Below, piece by piece: positions 18,691-29,025 of a stretch of DNA of 64,000 bases. Within the stretch, counting starts at the first letter, position 1. Each line of letters opens with the position of its first letter. The stretch is from NCBI GenBank assembly GCA_963662965.1, contig OY759970.1, positions 1,798,001 through 1,862,000 on the forward strand. Reading direction: 5' to 3'. This DNA comes from DTWD01 sp963662965. GTDB taxonomy: Bacteria; Acidobacteriota; Vicinamibacteria; Vicinamibacterales; UBA8438. Under the pieces are notes generated by a model, which saw nothing but the letters and a program-made list of their open reading frames with translations, was not told the DNA's origin and made no database searches. Made by a program: the position numbers and the translations under genes.

Positions 18691-21461
18691 CAGCACCGGG
18701 AGGGGGCAACGTCGGCATCGGTATTGGCATCATTAGAGCGATCGCTCGCCGCGACCTGCGGATGTACTTCAGCAGTCCGAGCGGCTACGTCTTCATCACC
18801 CTCTTCATCTTTCTGAGCGCGGCGGCCGCGTTCTGGCAAGACCGGTTCTTCCTCCAGAACCTCGCCAATCTCGACCAGCTGAACGCCGTCTTCCCGTATC
18901 TCCTGCTCTTCTTCGTGCCGGCCCTCACCATGGGCGTGTGGTCGGAGGAGAAGAAGCTCGGCACCGATGAGCTCTTGCTGACGCTTCCCGCCACCGACTT
19001 CGAGGTGGTGCTCGGCAAGTACCTCGCGGTGCTCGGGATCTACACCGCCTCGTTGCTGCTGTCGTCGAGCTATGTGCTGGTGCTCTTCTATCTCGGGAGC
19101 CCCGACCTTGGCCTGATGTTCAGCAACTACATGGGGTACTGGCTGGTGGGCGCGGCGTTGATCGCGGTTGGTATGTTGGCGTCGCTGCTGACCCGGAACA
19201 CCACCGTCGCCTTCATCATCGCCGGGCTCTTCTGCGCGGCGCTCGTGGCGGCCGGCGCCGCGGTGGGCGCCGTCGTGCCGGGTTTGGAACGGACGGCCGC
19301 GGCGCTCGGGGTGTTCCTGCATTTCGACGACTTCGCGAAGGGCGTTGTCAGCCTGAGTGCGCTCGTCTACTTCATCTCCGTCGGCGCGTTCTTCCTCTAT
19401 CTGAACGTGCTGGTGCTGAGCCGTCGCCACTGGCCGTTGCGCGCCGATGGCTACCCGATGTGGGCTCATCACGCCGTGCGCGCCGTCGCGATCGCCGTCG
19501 CGCTCGTCAGCGTCGGCGCGCTGGTGGCGCGACTGAGCGTCCGCATCGACGTGACGGCGGAGCAGCTCCATTCCTTGAGCGACGAGACGCGCGCGCTATT
19601 AGCGGAGCTGCCGGACGATCGGCCGGTCTTTATTCAGGCCTACGTCAGTCCCGTCGTCCCCGAGCCGTTCGTGCAGACACGCTCGAACCTCATCAGCGTT
19701 CTCGAGGAGATCGATGCCATCGGCGGGGCAAAGGTGGAGGTCCTCATCCACGACACCGAGCCGTTCACTGACGCGGCACGCGAGGCGCGGGAGACGTTCG
19801 GCATTGGCCCGCGTCCGGTGCGCAACGTCAGCACGGCCCGCTCCGAGGTGGAGCAGGTCTTTCTCGGGGTGGCCTTTACCTGCGGCGCCGAGGAGCAAGT
19901 GGTCGGCTTCTTCGACATCGGCCTGCCGGCCGAGTACGAGCTCATGCGGAGCATCCGCGTGGTGGCGCGGAGCGACCGGAAGCGGGTCGGCGTCGTCGCC
20001 ACGATGGCGAATCTCTTCGGCGGCACCAACTTCCAGCAAAACCAGTTCGCGCCCCAGTGGTCGGTCGTCTCCGAGCTGCGGAAGCAGTACGACGTGGTGG
20101 AGATCAGCCCCGAGATGGCGATCTCTCAAGACGTGGACGCGTTGCTCGTGCCGCTGCCGTCGTCGCTCCAGACCGACGAACAAGGGTTCGTGGCCGACTA
20201 CATTCGATCGGGTACGCCAGCCTTGATCCTCGTCGACCCGCTCCCCGCCGTGAACCCGATGCTGTCGCCGACCGAGTGGGTGGGCGAGGGCAATCCGTTT
20301 ACCTATCCGCCCGGTCAGCCGCGACCCGGTCCCCGCGGCAACGTCCGCGAGTGGATCGGCCGGCTCGGCATCGACTGGGAGCCGACCCGTATCGTCTGGG
20401 ACAGCTACAATCCGCATCCCGAGCTGGCGCACATGCCGGAAGACGTGGTGTTCCTAGGCGCCGGCAACGAGAACGAGGCGACGTTTAACGCCGCCGATTC
20501 AATGACGTCGAAGCTCCAGGAACTGGTCCTCCTGTATCCGGGATACGTGGGGCCGACCGACGATCCGCGCTACGAATTCGAGCCGCTCCTGCGCTCCGGC
20601 ACGGGCTCCGGGACGAACGGCTATTTCTCGCTCGTACGCGGGTCGCCGTTCGGGCCGCAGATGAATCCGAGTCCGCCGAGACGGCAGGACGACGATGACT
20701 ACATCATGGCCGCCCGCGTCCGGTTCGCCGGCGGCGCGGCGCCGGCCGTCTCGGAGGCCGCGGACGAGCAGGAAGAGGGCGAGGGCGAAAACGAGGACGG
20801 CGAAGACGACACGGCCGCGGCGCCGGCGCCGGAACCAGCGTCAGACGGCGAGGTCGACATCATCGTCGTCGCCGACCTCGATTTTATCAGTGAGCAATTT
20901 TTCGCCATCCGCGAGCAGGCACCCGGCGGCCTCAACTTCGACAACATCACGTTTTTCCTGAACGCGATGGATACGCTCCTCGCAGAGGACTCGTTCATCG
21001 ACCTCCGGAGCCGGCGGGCCCGTCACCGCACGCTGGAGCGGGTGGAGGCCCAGACCGCGGAGTTTATCGAGCAGCGGACCGCCGACGAGCAGCAGGCGGA
21101 GGCCGATGCGGAGCAGGCGCTGACCGATGCGCAGCAGCGGCTCAATGACCGGGTCGCGGAGCTTCAGGCGAGGTCCGACATTGACGCGCAGACCAAGCAG
21201 ATCATGGTGCGCAATCTCGAGGAGGTCGAGAACCGACGCCTGAGCGTGCTGTCGACCAACATCACCACCGAAAAAGACACCCGCATCCAGGCGAGCCGCG
21301 AGAACATGGAATCGCAGATTCGTCAGATCCAGACATCGATCAAGACGTTCGCGATTCTGCTGCCGCCGGTACCGGTCGTAGCACTCGGGATCATGATCTT
21401 CGTGAGACGCCAGCGGCGGGAGCGGGCGGGCGCCGCCGCGGCGCGGCGACTGAAGGAGTAG
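18687..21461 (+). CDS. ABC permease fused to GldG-like extracytoplasmic domain
   Basis: A 924-residue protein. Residues of about 15-250 are a six-helix permease like GldF (RDLRMYFSSPSGYVFITLF, MGVWSEEKKLGTDELLLTLP). A further helix near 265-285 leads into a GldG-like ABC-type transport domain (ITAEQLHSLSDETR-like stretch, then VEVLIHDTEPFTDAAR) outside the membrane. An acidic linker near 690-710, a coiled coil (about 780-870) and a final helix near 895 follow. In most genomes GldF and GldG are separate genes, so this is a natural fusion. It is coupled to the ATPase upstream and to the DUF4340 gene downstream. Confidence 0.82.
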   Translation: MTAPGGGNVGIGIGIIRAIARRDLRMYFSSPSGYVFITLFIFLSAAAAFWQDRFFLQNLANLDQLNAVFPYLLLFFVPALTMGVWSEEKKLGTDELLLTLPATDFEVVLGKYLAVLGIYTASLLLSSSYVLVLFYLGSPDLGLMFSNYMGYWLVGAALIAVGMLASLLTRNTTVAFIIAGLFCAALVAAGAAVGAVVPGLERTAAALGVFLHFDDFAKGVVSLSALVYFISVGAFFLYLNVLVLSRRHWPLRADGYPMWAHHAVRAVAIAVALVSVGALVARLSVRIDVTAEQLHSLSDETRALLAELPDDRPVFIQAYVSPVVPEPFVQTRSNLISVLEEIDAIGGAKVEVLIHDTEPFTDAAREARETFGIGPRPVRNVSTARSEVEQVFLGVAFTCGAEEQVVGFFDIGLPAEYELMRSIRVVARSDRKRVGVVATMANLFGGTNFQQNQFAPQWSVVSELRKQYDVVEISPEMAISQDVDALLVPLPSSLQTDEQGFVADYIRSGTPALILVDPLPAVNPMLSPTEWVGEGNPFTYPPGQPRPGPRGNVREWIGRLGIDWEPTRIVWDSYNPHPELAHMPEDVVFLGAGNENEATFNAADSMTSKLQELVLLYPGYVGPTDDPRYEFEPLLRSGTGSGTNGYFSLVRGSPFGPQMNPSPPRRQDDDDYIMAARVRFAGGAAPAVSEAADEQEEGEGENEDGEDDTAAAPAPEPASDGEVDIIVVADLDFISEQFFAIREQAPGGLNFDNITFFLNAMDTLLAEDSFIDLRSRRARHRTLERVEAQTAEFIEQRTADEQQAEADAEQALTDAQQRLNDRVAELQARSDIDAQTKQIMVRNLEEVENRRLSVLSTNITTEKDTRIQASRENMESQIRQIQTSIKTFAILLPPVPVVALGIMIFVRRQRRERAGAAAARRLKE

Positions 21462-21464
21462 ACC

Positions 21465-22778
21465 GTGGGCGAGCTCAACAAGACCGTGCGTGCCGTCGGC
21501 ATCGCGCTGCTGCTCGGGGTAGCGGCGTTGGTGACAACCCCCGGGCGGGCGACGCCGGATGCCTTCTTCGATATCGGTGATCCGTTCTTTCCCGAGTTCA
21601 CCGACCCGGAAGCGGCGGCGACACTCGATGTCGTCGAGTTCGACGAGGAGCAGGCCGCCGCCATGCCGTTCCAGGTGACGAACCGTGACGGCCTCTGGAC
21701 CATTCCGTCGCACAACGACTACCCGGCGGACGGGCGCGAGCGGCTGTCGAACATCAGTGCCGACATCATCAGCCTCGTCAAGGAGGACTTCCGGTCGGAC
21801 AACGTGGCCGACCACGAGGCACTCGGTGTCGTCGACCCGACCGATCTGACGGCGACGAGCCTCGTTGGTCGGGGCACCCGCATCACGGTGAAGGATGCGA
21901 ACGAAGAAGTGCTCGCCGACCTCATCGTCGGCAATCCGGTTGAGAACCGTCGCGGGCTGCGGTTCGTGCGGGCGCCGGCGCAGAAGCGGGTCTACACCGC
22001 CCGCTTCGAGGCCGAGATCACGACCGCGTTCGAGGATTGGATCGAGCAGAACCTGCTGGAAGTTGAGCGCGACCAGGTGGTTCACATCGTGCTCAACGAG
22101 TATCAGGTGGACGAGACGACGCGCACCTTCCCACGGCCACGAGAATTCACGCTCGACAAGGTCGATGACACGACGTGGGACGGCACCGGCGTACCGGGCG
22201 GTCAGGAAGTGAACTTCGTCGAGGTCAACCGCCTCGTCGGCGCGATCATCGGGATGAAAATCGCCGGGGTGCGCCCCAAACCCGAGGGCATGACCGGCAA
22301 TTTGCGCGACGCGGCGATGGCCGGGCGTATCAGCCAGCTCGACATCCGCGACCTGATGAGCAAGGGCTTCTACCCGACGGCCGACGGCGGGCTGCTGTCA
22401 AATGAAGGCGAGCTCGTCGTCCGCACGACCGAGGGGGTGCTCTACACCTTGCGGTTCGGCGAGATCGTCTACGGCCGCGGCGAAGCGGTCGTGCTCGGCG
22501 ACGACACGAGCGATGACGCCGAGAGCGGTCCCGGTGAGAACCGGTATGTCTTCATCGAAGCGTCATTCGACGAGGCCGCGCTGCCCGAACCGCCGGCTTC
22601 GGACGCCGACGCGCACGCCTCGTGGGAGCGCCGCGTGCAAGAAGGCCAGGACAAGGCGGAGCGTCTGGCGACCCGGTTCGCCAACTGGTACTACGTCGTC
22701 GCCGCTGACAGCTACGACCGCATTCACCATCCGAAAGAGCATTTCCTCAAAGAGATCGAAGAAGAAGAGGCGCCCTGA
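21465..22778 (+). CDS. DUF4340 domain protein, ABC transporter companion
   Basis: A GTG start 3 bp after the preceding stop uses a GGAG site that lies over the end of that gene. The 437-residue protein has one N-terminal membrane helix or signal and then the DUF4340 outline (DGLWTIPSHNDYPADGRERL, LGVVDPTDL, then RFVRAPAQKRVYTARF). DUF4340 proteins nearly always follow GldA/GldF/GldG-like operons and are thought to sit outside the inner membrane with the GldG-like part. No enzyme residues are recognised. The ABC operon ends here; leuC follows after 10 bp, so read-through into the leucine genes is possible. Confidence 0.8.
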   Translation: MGELNKTVRAVGIALLLGVAALVTTPGRATPDAFFDIGDPFFPEFTDPEAAATLDVVEFDEEQAAAMPFQVTNRDGLWTIPSHNDYPADGRERLSNISADIISLVKEDFRSDNVADHEALGVVDPTDLTATSLVGRGTRITVKDANEEVLADLIVGNPVENRRGLRFVRAPAQKRVYTARFEAEITTAFEDWIEQNLLEVERDQVVHIVLNEYQVDETTRTFPRPREFTLDKVDDTTWDGTGVPGGQEVNFVEVNRLVGAIIGMKIAGVRPKPEGMTGNLRDAAMAGRISQLDIRDLMSKGFYPTADGGLLSNEGELVVRTTEGVLYTLRFGEIVYGRGEAVVLGDDTSDDAESGPGENRYVFIEASFDEAALPEPPASDADAHASWERRVQEGQDKAERLATRFANWYYVVAADSYDRIHHPKEHFLKEIEEEEAP

Positions 22779-22788
22779 GCCCTACGCC

Positions 22789-24195
22789 ATGAGCCAAACG
22801 CTCCTCCAGAAGGTGTGGGACCTGCACACCGTGCGCCGCCTGCCCACCGGGCAGACGCAGCTGTTCGTCGGCCTGCACCTGATCCATGAGGTGACGACGC
22901 CGCAGGCGTTCGACATGCTACGCCAGCGCGGCATCGGCGTCGCGTTTCCCGAGCGTACCTACGCCACGGTCGACCACATCGTCCCGACCCTCGACCAGCA
23001 GCGGCCGTTTGCCGACGCGCTGGCCGAGCAGATGATGTCGGCGCTGGAACGCAACGTGCGTGAGTACGGGATTCGATTCGCCGACCTCGGCACCGACCGC
23101 CAGGGCATCGTTCATGTCATCGGACCGGAGCTCGGATTGACGCAACCCGGAATCACGATCGCGTGCGGCGACAGCCACACCTCGACGCACGGCGCATTCG
23201 GCGCCGTGGCGTTCGGTATCGGCACGTCGCAGGTGCGCGACGTCCTCGCCTCGCAGTGTCTGGCGATCGACCCGCTCAAGGTGCGGCGGATCGCGGTGGA
23301 CGGAGCGCTCGGTCCGGGGGTCTATGCCAAAGACGTCATCCTCGAGATTATCGCGCGGCTCGGCGTCAGGGGCGGGGTCGGCTACGCCTACGAGTACGCC
23401 GGGACGGCCGTCGAGCAGATGTCGATGGACGAGCGGATGACGATCTGCAACATGTCGATCGAAGGCGGCGCGCGGATCGGGTATGTCAATCCTGACGAGA
23501 CGACGTTCGCGTATCTCGACGGCCGGTCGTTCGCTCCGGCCGGCGACGCGTTCGCCCGGGCGAAGCGCTGGTGGCGGTCGATGGCGTCCGATGCCGATGC
23601 GGTCTACGACGATGAGACCAGGCTCGACGGCACGGCGATCGAGCCGCGCGTGACCTGGGGGATCAACCCTGGTCAGTCAGTCGGGGTGAGTGAACCGATT
23701 CCAGATCCCGCGGCGGCCGGGCCCGACGGCGACGAGGACAGCATCAGAGAAGCACTCGACTTCATGGGGTTTAGGGCCGGGACGCCAATCTCCGGCACGA
23801 AGGTCGATGTGGCCTTCGTTGGGTCGTGTACCAACTCGCGACTGTCCGACTTGCGTGAGGCGGCGCGCGTGGTCGAGGGGCATCGAGTCTCGTCGCACGT
23901 CAAGGCGCTCGTGGTGCCCGGGTCGAAAGCGGTGCGAGAGGCGGCCGAATCAGAGGGGCTCGACGAGATCTTTCAACAGGCCGGCTTCGAGTGGCGCGGG
24001 GCGGGCTGCTCGATGTGCCTGGCCATGAATCCCGATCGACTCCACGGCCGCGAGGTCTGTGCGTCGTCGTCGAACCGCAACTTCAAGGGACGACAGGGGA
24101 GTCCGACCGGTCGCACGCTCCTCATGAGTCCGGCGATGGTCGCGGCGGCCGCGATCGCAGGAGAAGTGACGGATGTGCGGGGGATGCTGTCATGA
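22789..24195 (+). CDS. leuC: 3-isopropylmalate dehydratase large subunit
   Basis: A 468-residue LeuC of normal length. It has the aconitase-family substrate loop ACGDSHTSTHGAFGAVAFG and the three [4Fe-4S] cysteines C347 (GSCTNSR), C407 and C410 (CSMC). Together with LeuD it isomerises 2-isopropylmalate to 3-isopropylmalate in leucine synthesis. The ATG at 22789 lies 10 bp after the DUF4340 stop; the longer frame reaching back to 22402 is antisense-like overlap and was rejected. It overlaps leuD by 4 bp. leuA and leuB lie 3.6 kb downstream, so the leucine pathway is split here by unrelated genes. Confidence 0.95.
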   Translation: MSQTLLQKVWDLHTVRRLPTGQTQLFVGLHLIHEVTTPQAFDMLRQRGIGVAFPERTYATVDHIVPTLDQQRPFADALAEQMMSALERNVREYGIRFADLGTDRQGIVHVIGPELGLTQPGITIACGDSHTSTHGAFGAVAFGIGTSQVRDVLASQCLAIDPLKVRRIAVDGALGPGVYAKDVILEIIARLGVRGGVGYAYEYAGTAVEQMSMDERMTICNMSIEGGARIGYVNPDETTFAYLDGRSFAPAGDAFARAKRWWRSMASDADAVYDDETRLDGTAIEPRVTWGINPGQSVGVSEPIPDPAAAGPDGDEDSIREALDFMGFRAGTPISGTKVDVAFVGSCTNSRLSDLREAARVVEGHRVSSHVKALVVPGSKAVREAAESEGLDEIFQQAGFEWRGAGCSMCLAMNPDRLHGREVCASSSNRNFKGRQGSPTGRTLLMSPAMVAAAAIAGEVTDVRGMLS

Positions 24196-24791
24196 GCAAC
24201 TTCCGTATCGATCGGATCGAAGGCACCGCGATCCCGGTGCGCGGCCACAACATCGACACCGACCGGATCATCCCGGCGCGGTTCCTGAAGGCGATCACCT
24301 TTGACGGACTCGGCGACCATGCGTTCGAGGACGATCGGCAGTCGATGCCGAACCATCCGTTTTCGAATCCGGCGTATACCGGCGCGTCGATTCTGCTGGC
24401 CAACGAGAACTTCGGTTCCGGCTCGTCGCGGGAGCACGCGCCGCAGGCGCTCAAGCGGTGGGGCATCGGCGCCTGTGTGGGCCAGTCGTTCTCCGAGATC
24501 TTTCTCGGGAATTCGACGACGATCGGGTTGCCGTGCGCCACGGTGACGGCTGAGGACATCGAGGCGCTGATGAGCGCAGTGGAGCAGGCGCCCGAGACAC
24601 GGCTGTCTTTCAGGGTCGACGCGTCGTCGATTGAAATGATCGCTGCCGGCCGCCGCGTGTCGGTCGCCATGCCGGCCGCCGTCCGCGAGTCGCTCCTCAG
24701 CGGCCAGTGGGACGCCACCAGTCTCTTGCTCGACCAGTTTGACGACGTCCACAAGACCGCCGCCGCGCTGCCGTACGTGAAGGGCTTTTAG
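24192..24791 (+). CDS. leuD: 3-isopropylmalate dehydratase small subunit
   Basis: A 199-residue LeuD with the swivel-domain motifs GHNIDTDRIIPARFL and LLANENFGSGSSREHAPQAL, the latter lining the active site. The ATGA overlap with leuC indicates coupled translation, as expected for two subunits of one enzyme. The end of the gene is followed within about 20 bp by repeat R2 copy B. A small five-pair hairpin (AGGGC/GCCCT) lies at the stop codon but lacks a T-tract. Confidence 0.95.
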   Translation: MSNFRIDRIEGTAIPVRGHNIDTDRIIPARFLKAITFDGLGDHAFEDDRQSMPNHPFSNPAYTGASILLANENFGSGSSREHAPQALKRWGIGACVGQSFSEIFLGNSTTIGLPCATVTAEDIEALMSAVEQAPETRLSFRVDASSIEMIAAGRRVSVAMPAAVRESLLSGQWDATSLLLDQFDDVHKTAAALPYVKGF

Positions 24792-24808
24792 GCCCTGAGC
24801 GCCCCAAC

Positions 24809-25110
24809 GCAGTCGGGCGGCCGTCGGCATCGCTCCAGCTGCCGGCGTCGGCCCGTCGGAAAACCCCACCTGCGCCACCCACGGAAGTACGACCGCGGCG
24901 AGCAACAGCTGGTTAGCGACTGAGCGTGCCGCTGCAACCCGCAGTACGGGTTTTCCGAAGCTTACGGATCACAGGGAGCAGGCTCGACCGCTGGCGGCTT
25001 CGGTGTGGTTTTCGGACTGCGGAAGACGCCTGTCTCCAACGGCGTCTGGATCGATACCGACGACCGCTCGGCGCGCCGTCCCTCCTCAACCGTAGGTGGG
25101 TGGCGTCGAG
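24809..25110 (+). repeat. R2 element, copy B (302 bp)
   Basis: Same length and order as copy A at 10051, and the same 114-base spacing between GCGGCGAGCAACAGCTG (24895) and TTTTCGG (25009). The frame that is open in copies A and C is interrupted here by TGA within GTTAGCGACTGAGCG, which argues against a conserved protein. It lies between the convergent leuD and nucleotidyltransferase genes. Confidence 0.75.
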
Positions 25111-25119
25111 CCTCCTCGC

Positions 25120-25437
25120 TCACGCGAGCGCTACCCCCTCGGCGAGGGCCCGCTCTCGCAGCTCAGGCGGCGCGGTCAACAGGTCGATGACATCGAACGT
25201 TCGCAGCGTCGGCAGCTGCTCGAGCGCCTCCCGCATTCGCTCCAGAACCGCGCCGTCGACCGAGGTGGGTCCAACAACTCCGATGTCCCAGTCCGAGCGG
25301 ATTGACGCGTGCCGGGTTGCGCGTGAGCCGAAGAGGAGAGCGCGGTGAGTCCTGGGCAGGAGTGGGCGCAGAGTGCGAGCGATATCGTCCGCCGTGACCC
25401 GTCCCGCGGCGATCGAGGTCGTCGAAGACTGAGTCAT
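25120..25437 (-). CDS. Minimal nucleotidyltransferase (MNT-type)
   Basis: A 105-residue protein with the polymerase-beta-like nucleotidyltransferase signature: GSRATRHASIRSDWDIGV contains the GS motif and the D-x-D metal pair. Such small enzymes are often the antitoxin half of HEPN-MNT pairs, adding nucleotides to their partner. No HEPN gene is seen next to it, so it is either solitary or an orphan. The ATG at 25437 is preceded by a TATACT -10-like element. The C-terminus overlaps nothing and ends close to repeat R2 copy B. Confidence 0.7.
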   Translation of the reverse strand: MTQSSTTSIAAGRVTADDIARTLRPLLPRTHRALLFGSRATRHASIRSDWDIGVVGPTSVDGAVLERMREALEQLPTLRTFDVIDLLTAPPELRERALAEGVALA

Positions 25438-25495
25438 GGGGTTGGCTCCAGTATATCGGGTGGACCCGCCAGCTAAGAGAAGCTGGCCAGTAGGG

Positions 25496-26389
25496 CTACC
25501 CAGCGGTCGCCTTCGCCGCGTCGAGGAACGCCTCGGCGGCGTGCGACATCTCCCCCGCACGGCGATAGATCAGCCGCACCTGGCGCGCCAGCCGCAGTGG
25601 CGGCACCTTGACCGCCGCGAGCTGACCGCGGGAGATCTCGGCGAGGGCACAGCGCTTCGGAAGCAGCGCCACCCCGAGCCCCATCTCGACGGCCCGCTTG
25701 ATCCCGTCGAGGCTCGGCAAGCCGATCTGAATGTTGATCGACGTGTGGCGTTGCTCGTAGAGCCGCAGCACTCGCTCACGCGCCGGGGACGCCTCGTTGT
25801 GGGCGATGACCGTTTGCCGACCGAACTCCTCCATCGAGATCTGCGCCCGTTTGGCCAGCGGGTGCTTCGGATGCATCAACATCACCAACTCATCTTCGCC
25901 GAGCGACACGGTGCGCAGACCGCGCTCTCGCGGTTGAAAGGTCAGGACACCGAAGTCCAGGGCGCGGGTCAGCACCTCGCGAGAGATCTGTCGCGCCGAC
26001 ACGCGCCGCACTTCGACTTGCGCATGTGGGTGTTCCTCCCGAAACCGCTCGACCACCGGGAGAAGGACATGGACCGCTCCCTCGTTTGCGCCGACCAAGA
26101 CCCGTCCTCGACGTAGCTCCTGCAGCTCGCGCACGGCACTTTCCGCTTCGGTCTTGAGCCGGGTGAGTCGCTGAGCGTAGTCGAACAAGAGCTCCCCCGC
26201 TTCGGTCAGACGGCCGCCCTTCGACGACCGGTCGAACAGCCGCTCATCGAGCTCCTCCTCGAGGCGCTTGATGGCCTGACTCACCGCCGGCTGCGTCCGA
26301 TGCAGTCGCTCGGCGGCGCGCGAAAAACTGTGCTCGGTGGCGACGCTCAGGAATACCTGTAGCTCGGCGAAGTCCACGTGGCTGCCCAA
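25496..26389 (-). CDS. LysR-family transcriptional regulator
   Basis: A 297-residue LysR regulator of standard size. The N-terminal winged helix is textbook (FLSVATEHSFSRAAERLHRT then QPAVSQAIKRLEEEL), followed by an effector domain with VLVGANEGAVHVLLP and GLGVALLPKRCA. Its target is not known. The leucine genes on either side are candidates, since LysR proteins often regulate leucine operons, but no shared operator was found. The region upstream of its start (26390-26450) is AT-rich with ATGATCAT and repeated TGATAA-like steps, suitable for a promoter and LysR site. Confidence 0.9.
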   Translation of the reverse strand: MGSHVDFAELQVFLSVATEHSFSRAAERLHRTQPAVSQAIKRLEEELDERLFDRSSKGGRLTEAGELLFDYAQRLTRLKTEAESAVRELQELRRGRVLVGANEGAVHVLLPVVERFREEHPHAQVEVRRVSARQISREVLTRALDFGVLTFQPRERGLRTVSLGEDELVMLMHPKHPLAKRAQISMEEFGRQTVIAHNEASPARERVLRLYEQRHTSINIQIGLPSLDGIKRAVEMGLGVALLPKRCALAEISRGQLAAVKVPPLRLARQVRLIYRRAGEMSHAAEAFLDAAKATAG

Positions 26390-26687
26390 ATGATAAAATG
26401 ATAAGAATGAATTATGATCATCTACAGTCTATTAGGAAACACTTTGGGAGAAGAGCGAGTTTCATGTTCTTGTGTTTTGGCCGGTCCCACGGAGAAAATC
26501 AGGTTTACGGGATGAGCGGGACCATGCAGCAGAAGATTCAACGCACGTGTGAGGGCGGGGTCATCGTCGGCTAACTGTCGCCCTTCCTCCGTTCCAGGCG
26601 AATTACCACTTCGTGCTCGTCCGGGCAGTCCCTGAGTTCGTAGACCCACCGTTCCCAATCCGGTTTAAGCGTCGGGCTTTCAGTTTT

Positions 26688-27476
26688 TCAAGGGTGCCCG
26701 TCCGCGCCCTCGGCTGGCTGACCTAGTAGCGTACAACCGGTAAGTCCGAGGCCGGGGCTGATCAATATTTCTATCCTCACGAAAGGAATGGGCCGCCCGG
26801 ACCGCATCGTCCAATACCATGCCTCTTCGTCCCTCAACAGAAGCTGCTTCATCATTTGCGACCAGTGATACGTCGTTTCTATTTCTCTGGCGCTCTCCTC
26901 CGTCGGTAGGACCGGCGGCAGCGGGAAAACCGCGATGCTCTTCGAGTGTGGACCGTCGTCAATCGGCAGCCAGGCGACTTTCTTCTTCGGGTCGCTGGCC
27001 AGGCTACGGACAGAGAAGCGGATGTCTTCCGCGTAGCGCATCCCGGGCGCGTCTTCTTCGGCGTAGATCTCGTGCTCGAAGTAGTGCAGCGTTTTGTCGA
27101 CGGCGATCACCTTATCTCTTCTATTCACCGTCGCGCTGCCGTCGGCGTCGATCTGCACCGAAATGAGCACTTCCTCGAACGCTTTTCTTCCATCCATCTT
27201 GGGAGGGTGCAGGTGCCTGACGATCTCGAACGTCTGTTTCGTTCGTCTAGCCCTCGAACTGGCGACGCGTTCGAGCTCGGCGCGAAGGCTGTCCGCCGTC
27301 GCTCGGGCGCTCTCGAGCGCGCTCCGGGCGCGGTCTAGCTCGGCCTGCGCGGACCGTGACACGTGGACGAGCATTAGGACCAACAACAGAATTAACAGCG
27401 CGCTTGCGGCGAACGAGAACCACGGTGCGATTGCGAGATCAGTTCCCCGTACTCCCAATCGAACGACGTACTCCAT
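26688..27476 (-). CDS. Membrane-anchored hypothetical protein with coiled coil
   Basis: 262 residues, not recognised. One N-terminal membrane helix (WFSFAASALLILLLVLMLVH) is followed by a heptad-like coiled coil (about 40-75, LDRARSALESARATADSLRAE) and a soluble domain with KTLHYFEHEIYAEEDAPG and DEEAWYWTMRSGRPIPFVRI. After the TGA at 26688-26690 the same frame stays open for 38 codons to a TAG at 26571-26573 (WERWVYELRDCPDEHEVVI), which reads like protein. The present stop may therefore be a recent truncation or a read-through site. The remaining 26390-26570 holds only the LysR promoter region and no convincing gene. Confidence 0.55.
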   Translation of the reverse strand: MEYVVRLGVRGTDLAIAPWFSFAASALLILLLVLMLVHVSRSAQAELDRARSALESARATADSLRAELERVASSRARRTKQTFEIVRHLHPPKMDGRKAFEEVLISVQIDADGSATVNRRDKVIAVDKTLHYFEHEIYAEEDAPGMRYAEDIRFSVRSLASDPKKKVAWLPIDDGPHSKSIAVFPLPPVLPTEESAREIETTYHWSQMMKQLLLRDEEAWYWTMRSGRPIPFVRIEILISPGLGLTGCTLLGQPAEGADGHP

Positions 27477-27767
27477 CGGTAACCGAGACGAGTCGACCGT
27501 GTCACCAACGTGACGAGGCCGACAATGAACGCCACGGGCCGCCCCCGCCGGTCTTCCAAAGTCTCAGCATGGACCCTCTCACCCAACGAATTCTGGCACA
27601 CGGTGACCACCGGCGAGTGGGCGGAAACGGGGGCCGAATCGCCCGTGGGGCCCCCTTGACTGAACATAATGAAAAAGTATTGTTAGGTAAGAATTATAAC
27701 TTTGACTTGTAGAGAGGAGGGCGCCTAAATAGCTCTGGAGGGCGTGACCGCGACAAATCCCGCTATG
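27477..27767. other. Intergenic region upstream of leuA
   Basis: About 290 bp without a convincing gene. The part from 27660 to 27735 is unusually AT-rich (gaattataactttgacttg) and is the best place for a leuA promoter. No leader peptide rich in leucine codons and no known riboswitch was seen. Confidence 0.4.
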
Positions 27768-27791
27768 AGGAGCCCGTGGTGACGGGCTCCT
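27768..27791 (+). repeat. Solo R1 hairpin (joined ends of R1) just before leuA
   Basis: AGGAGCCCGT (27768-27777) and ACGGGCTCCT (27782-27791) form a perfect ten-pair stem with a four-base loop. The sequence equals the two outer ends of R1 joined with the middle deleted. The right end runs into GGAG (27793-27796), which is well placed as the ribosome site of leuA five bases before its ATG. The hairpin could therefore mask or present the leuA start region. Confidence 0.75.
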
Positions 27792-27801
27792 AGGAGATCA
27801 G

Positions 27802-28983
<1,182 letters not shown>

Positions 28984-29025
28984 CTCTACCAGGCGTCCGC
29001 GTCGTGACGCACTGATTAAAGTCGT

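Noticed and set aside
24776..24797. Rho-independent terminator after leuD
   Set aside because: The hairpin has five pairs at most and no T-tract follows.
26422..26658. 78-residue minus-strand frame next to the LysR gene
   Set aside because: It lies out of frame with the protein-like tail found at 26571-26690 and has no ribosome site.
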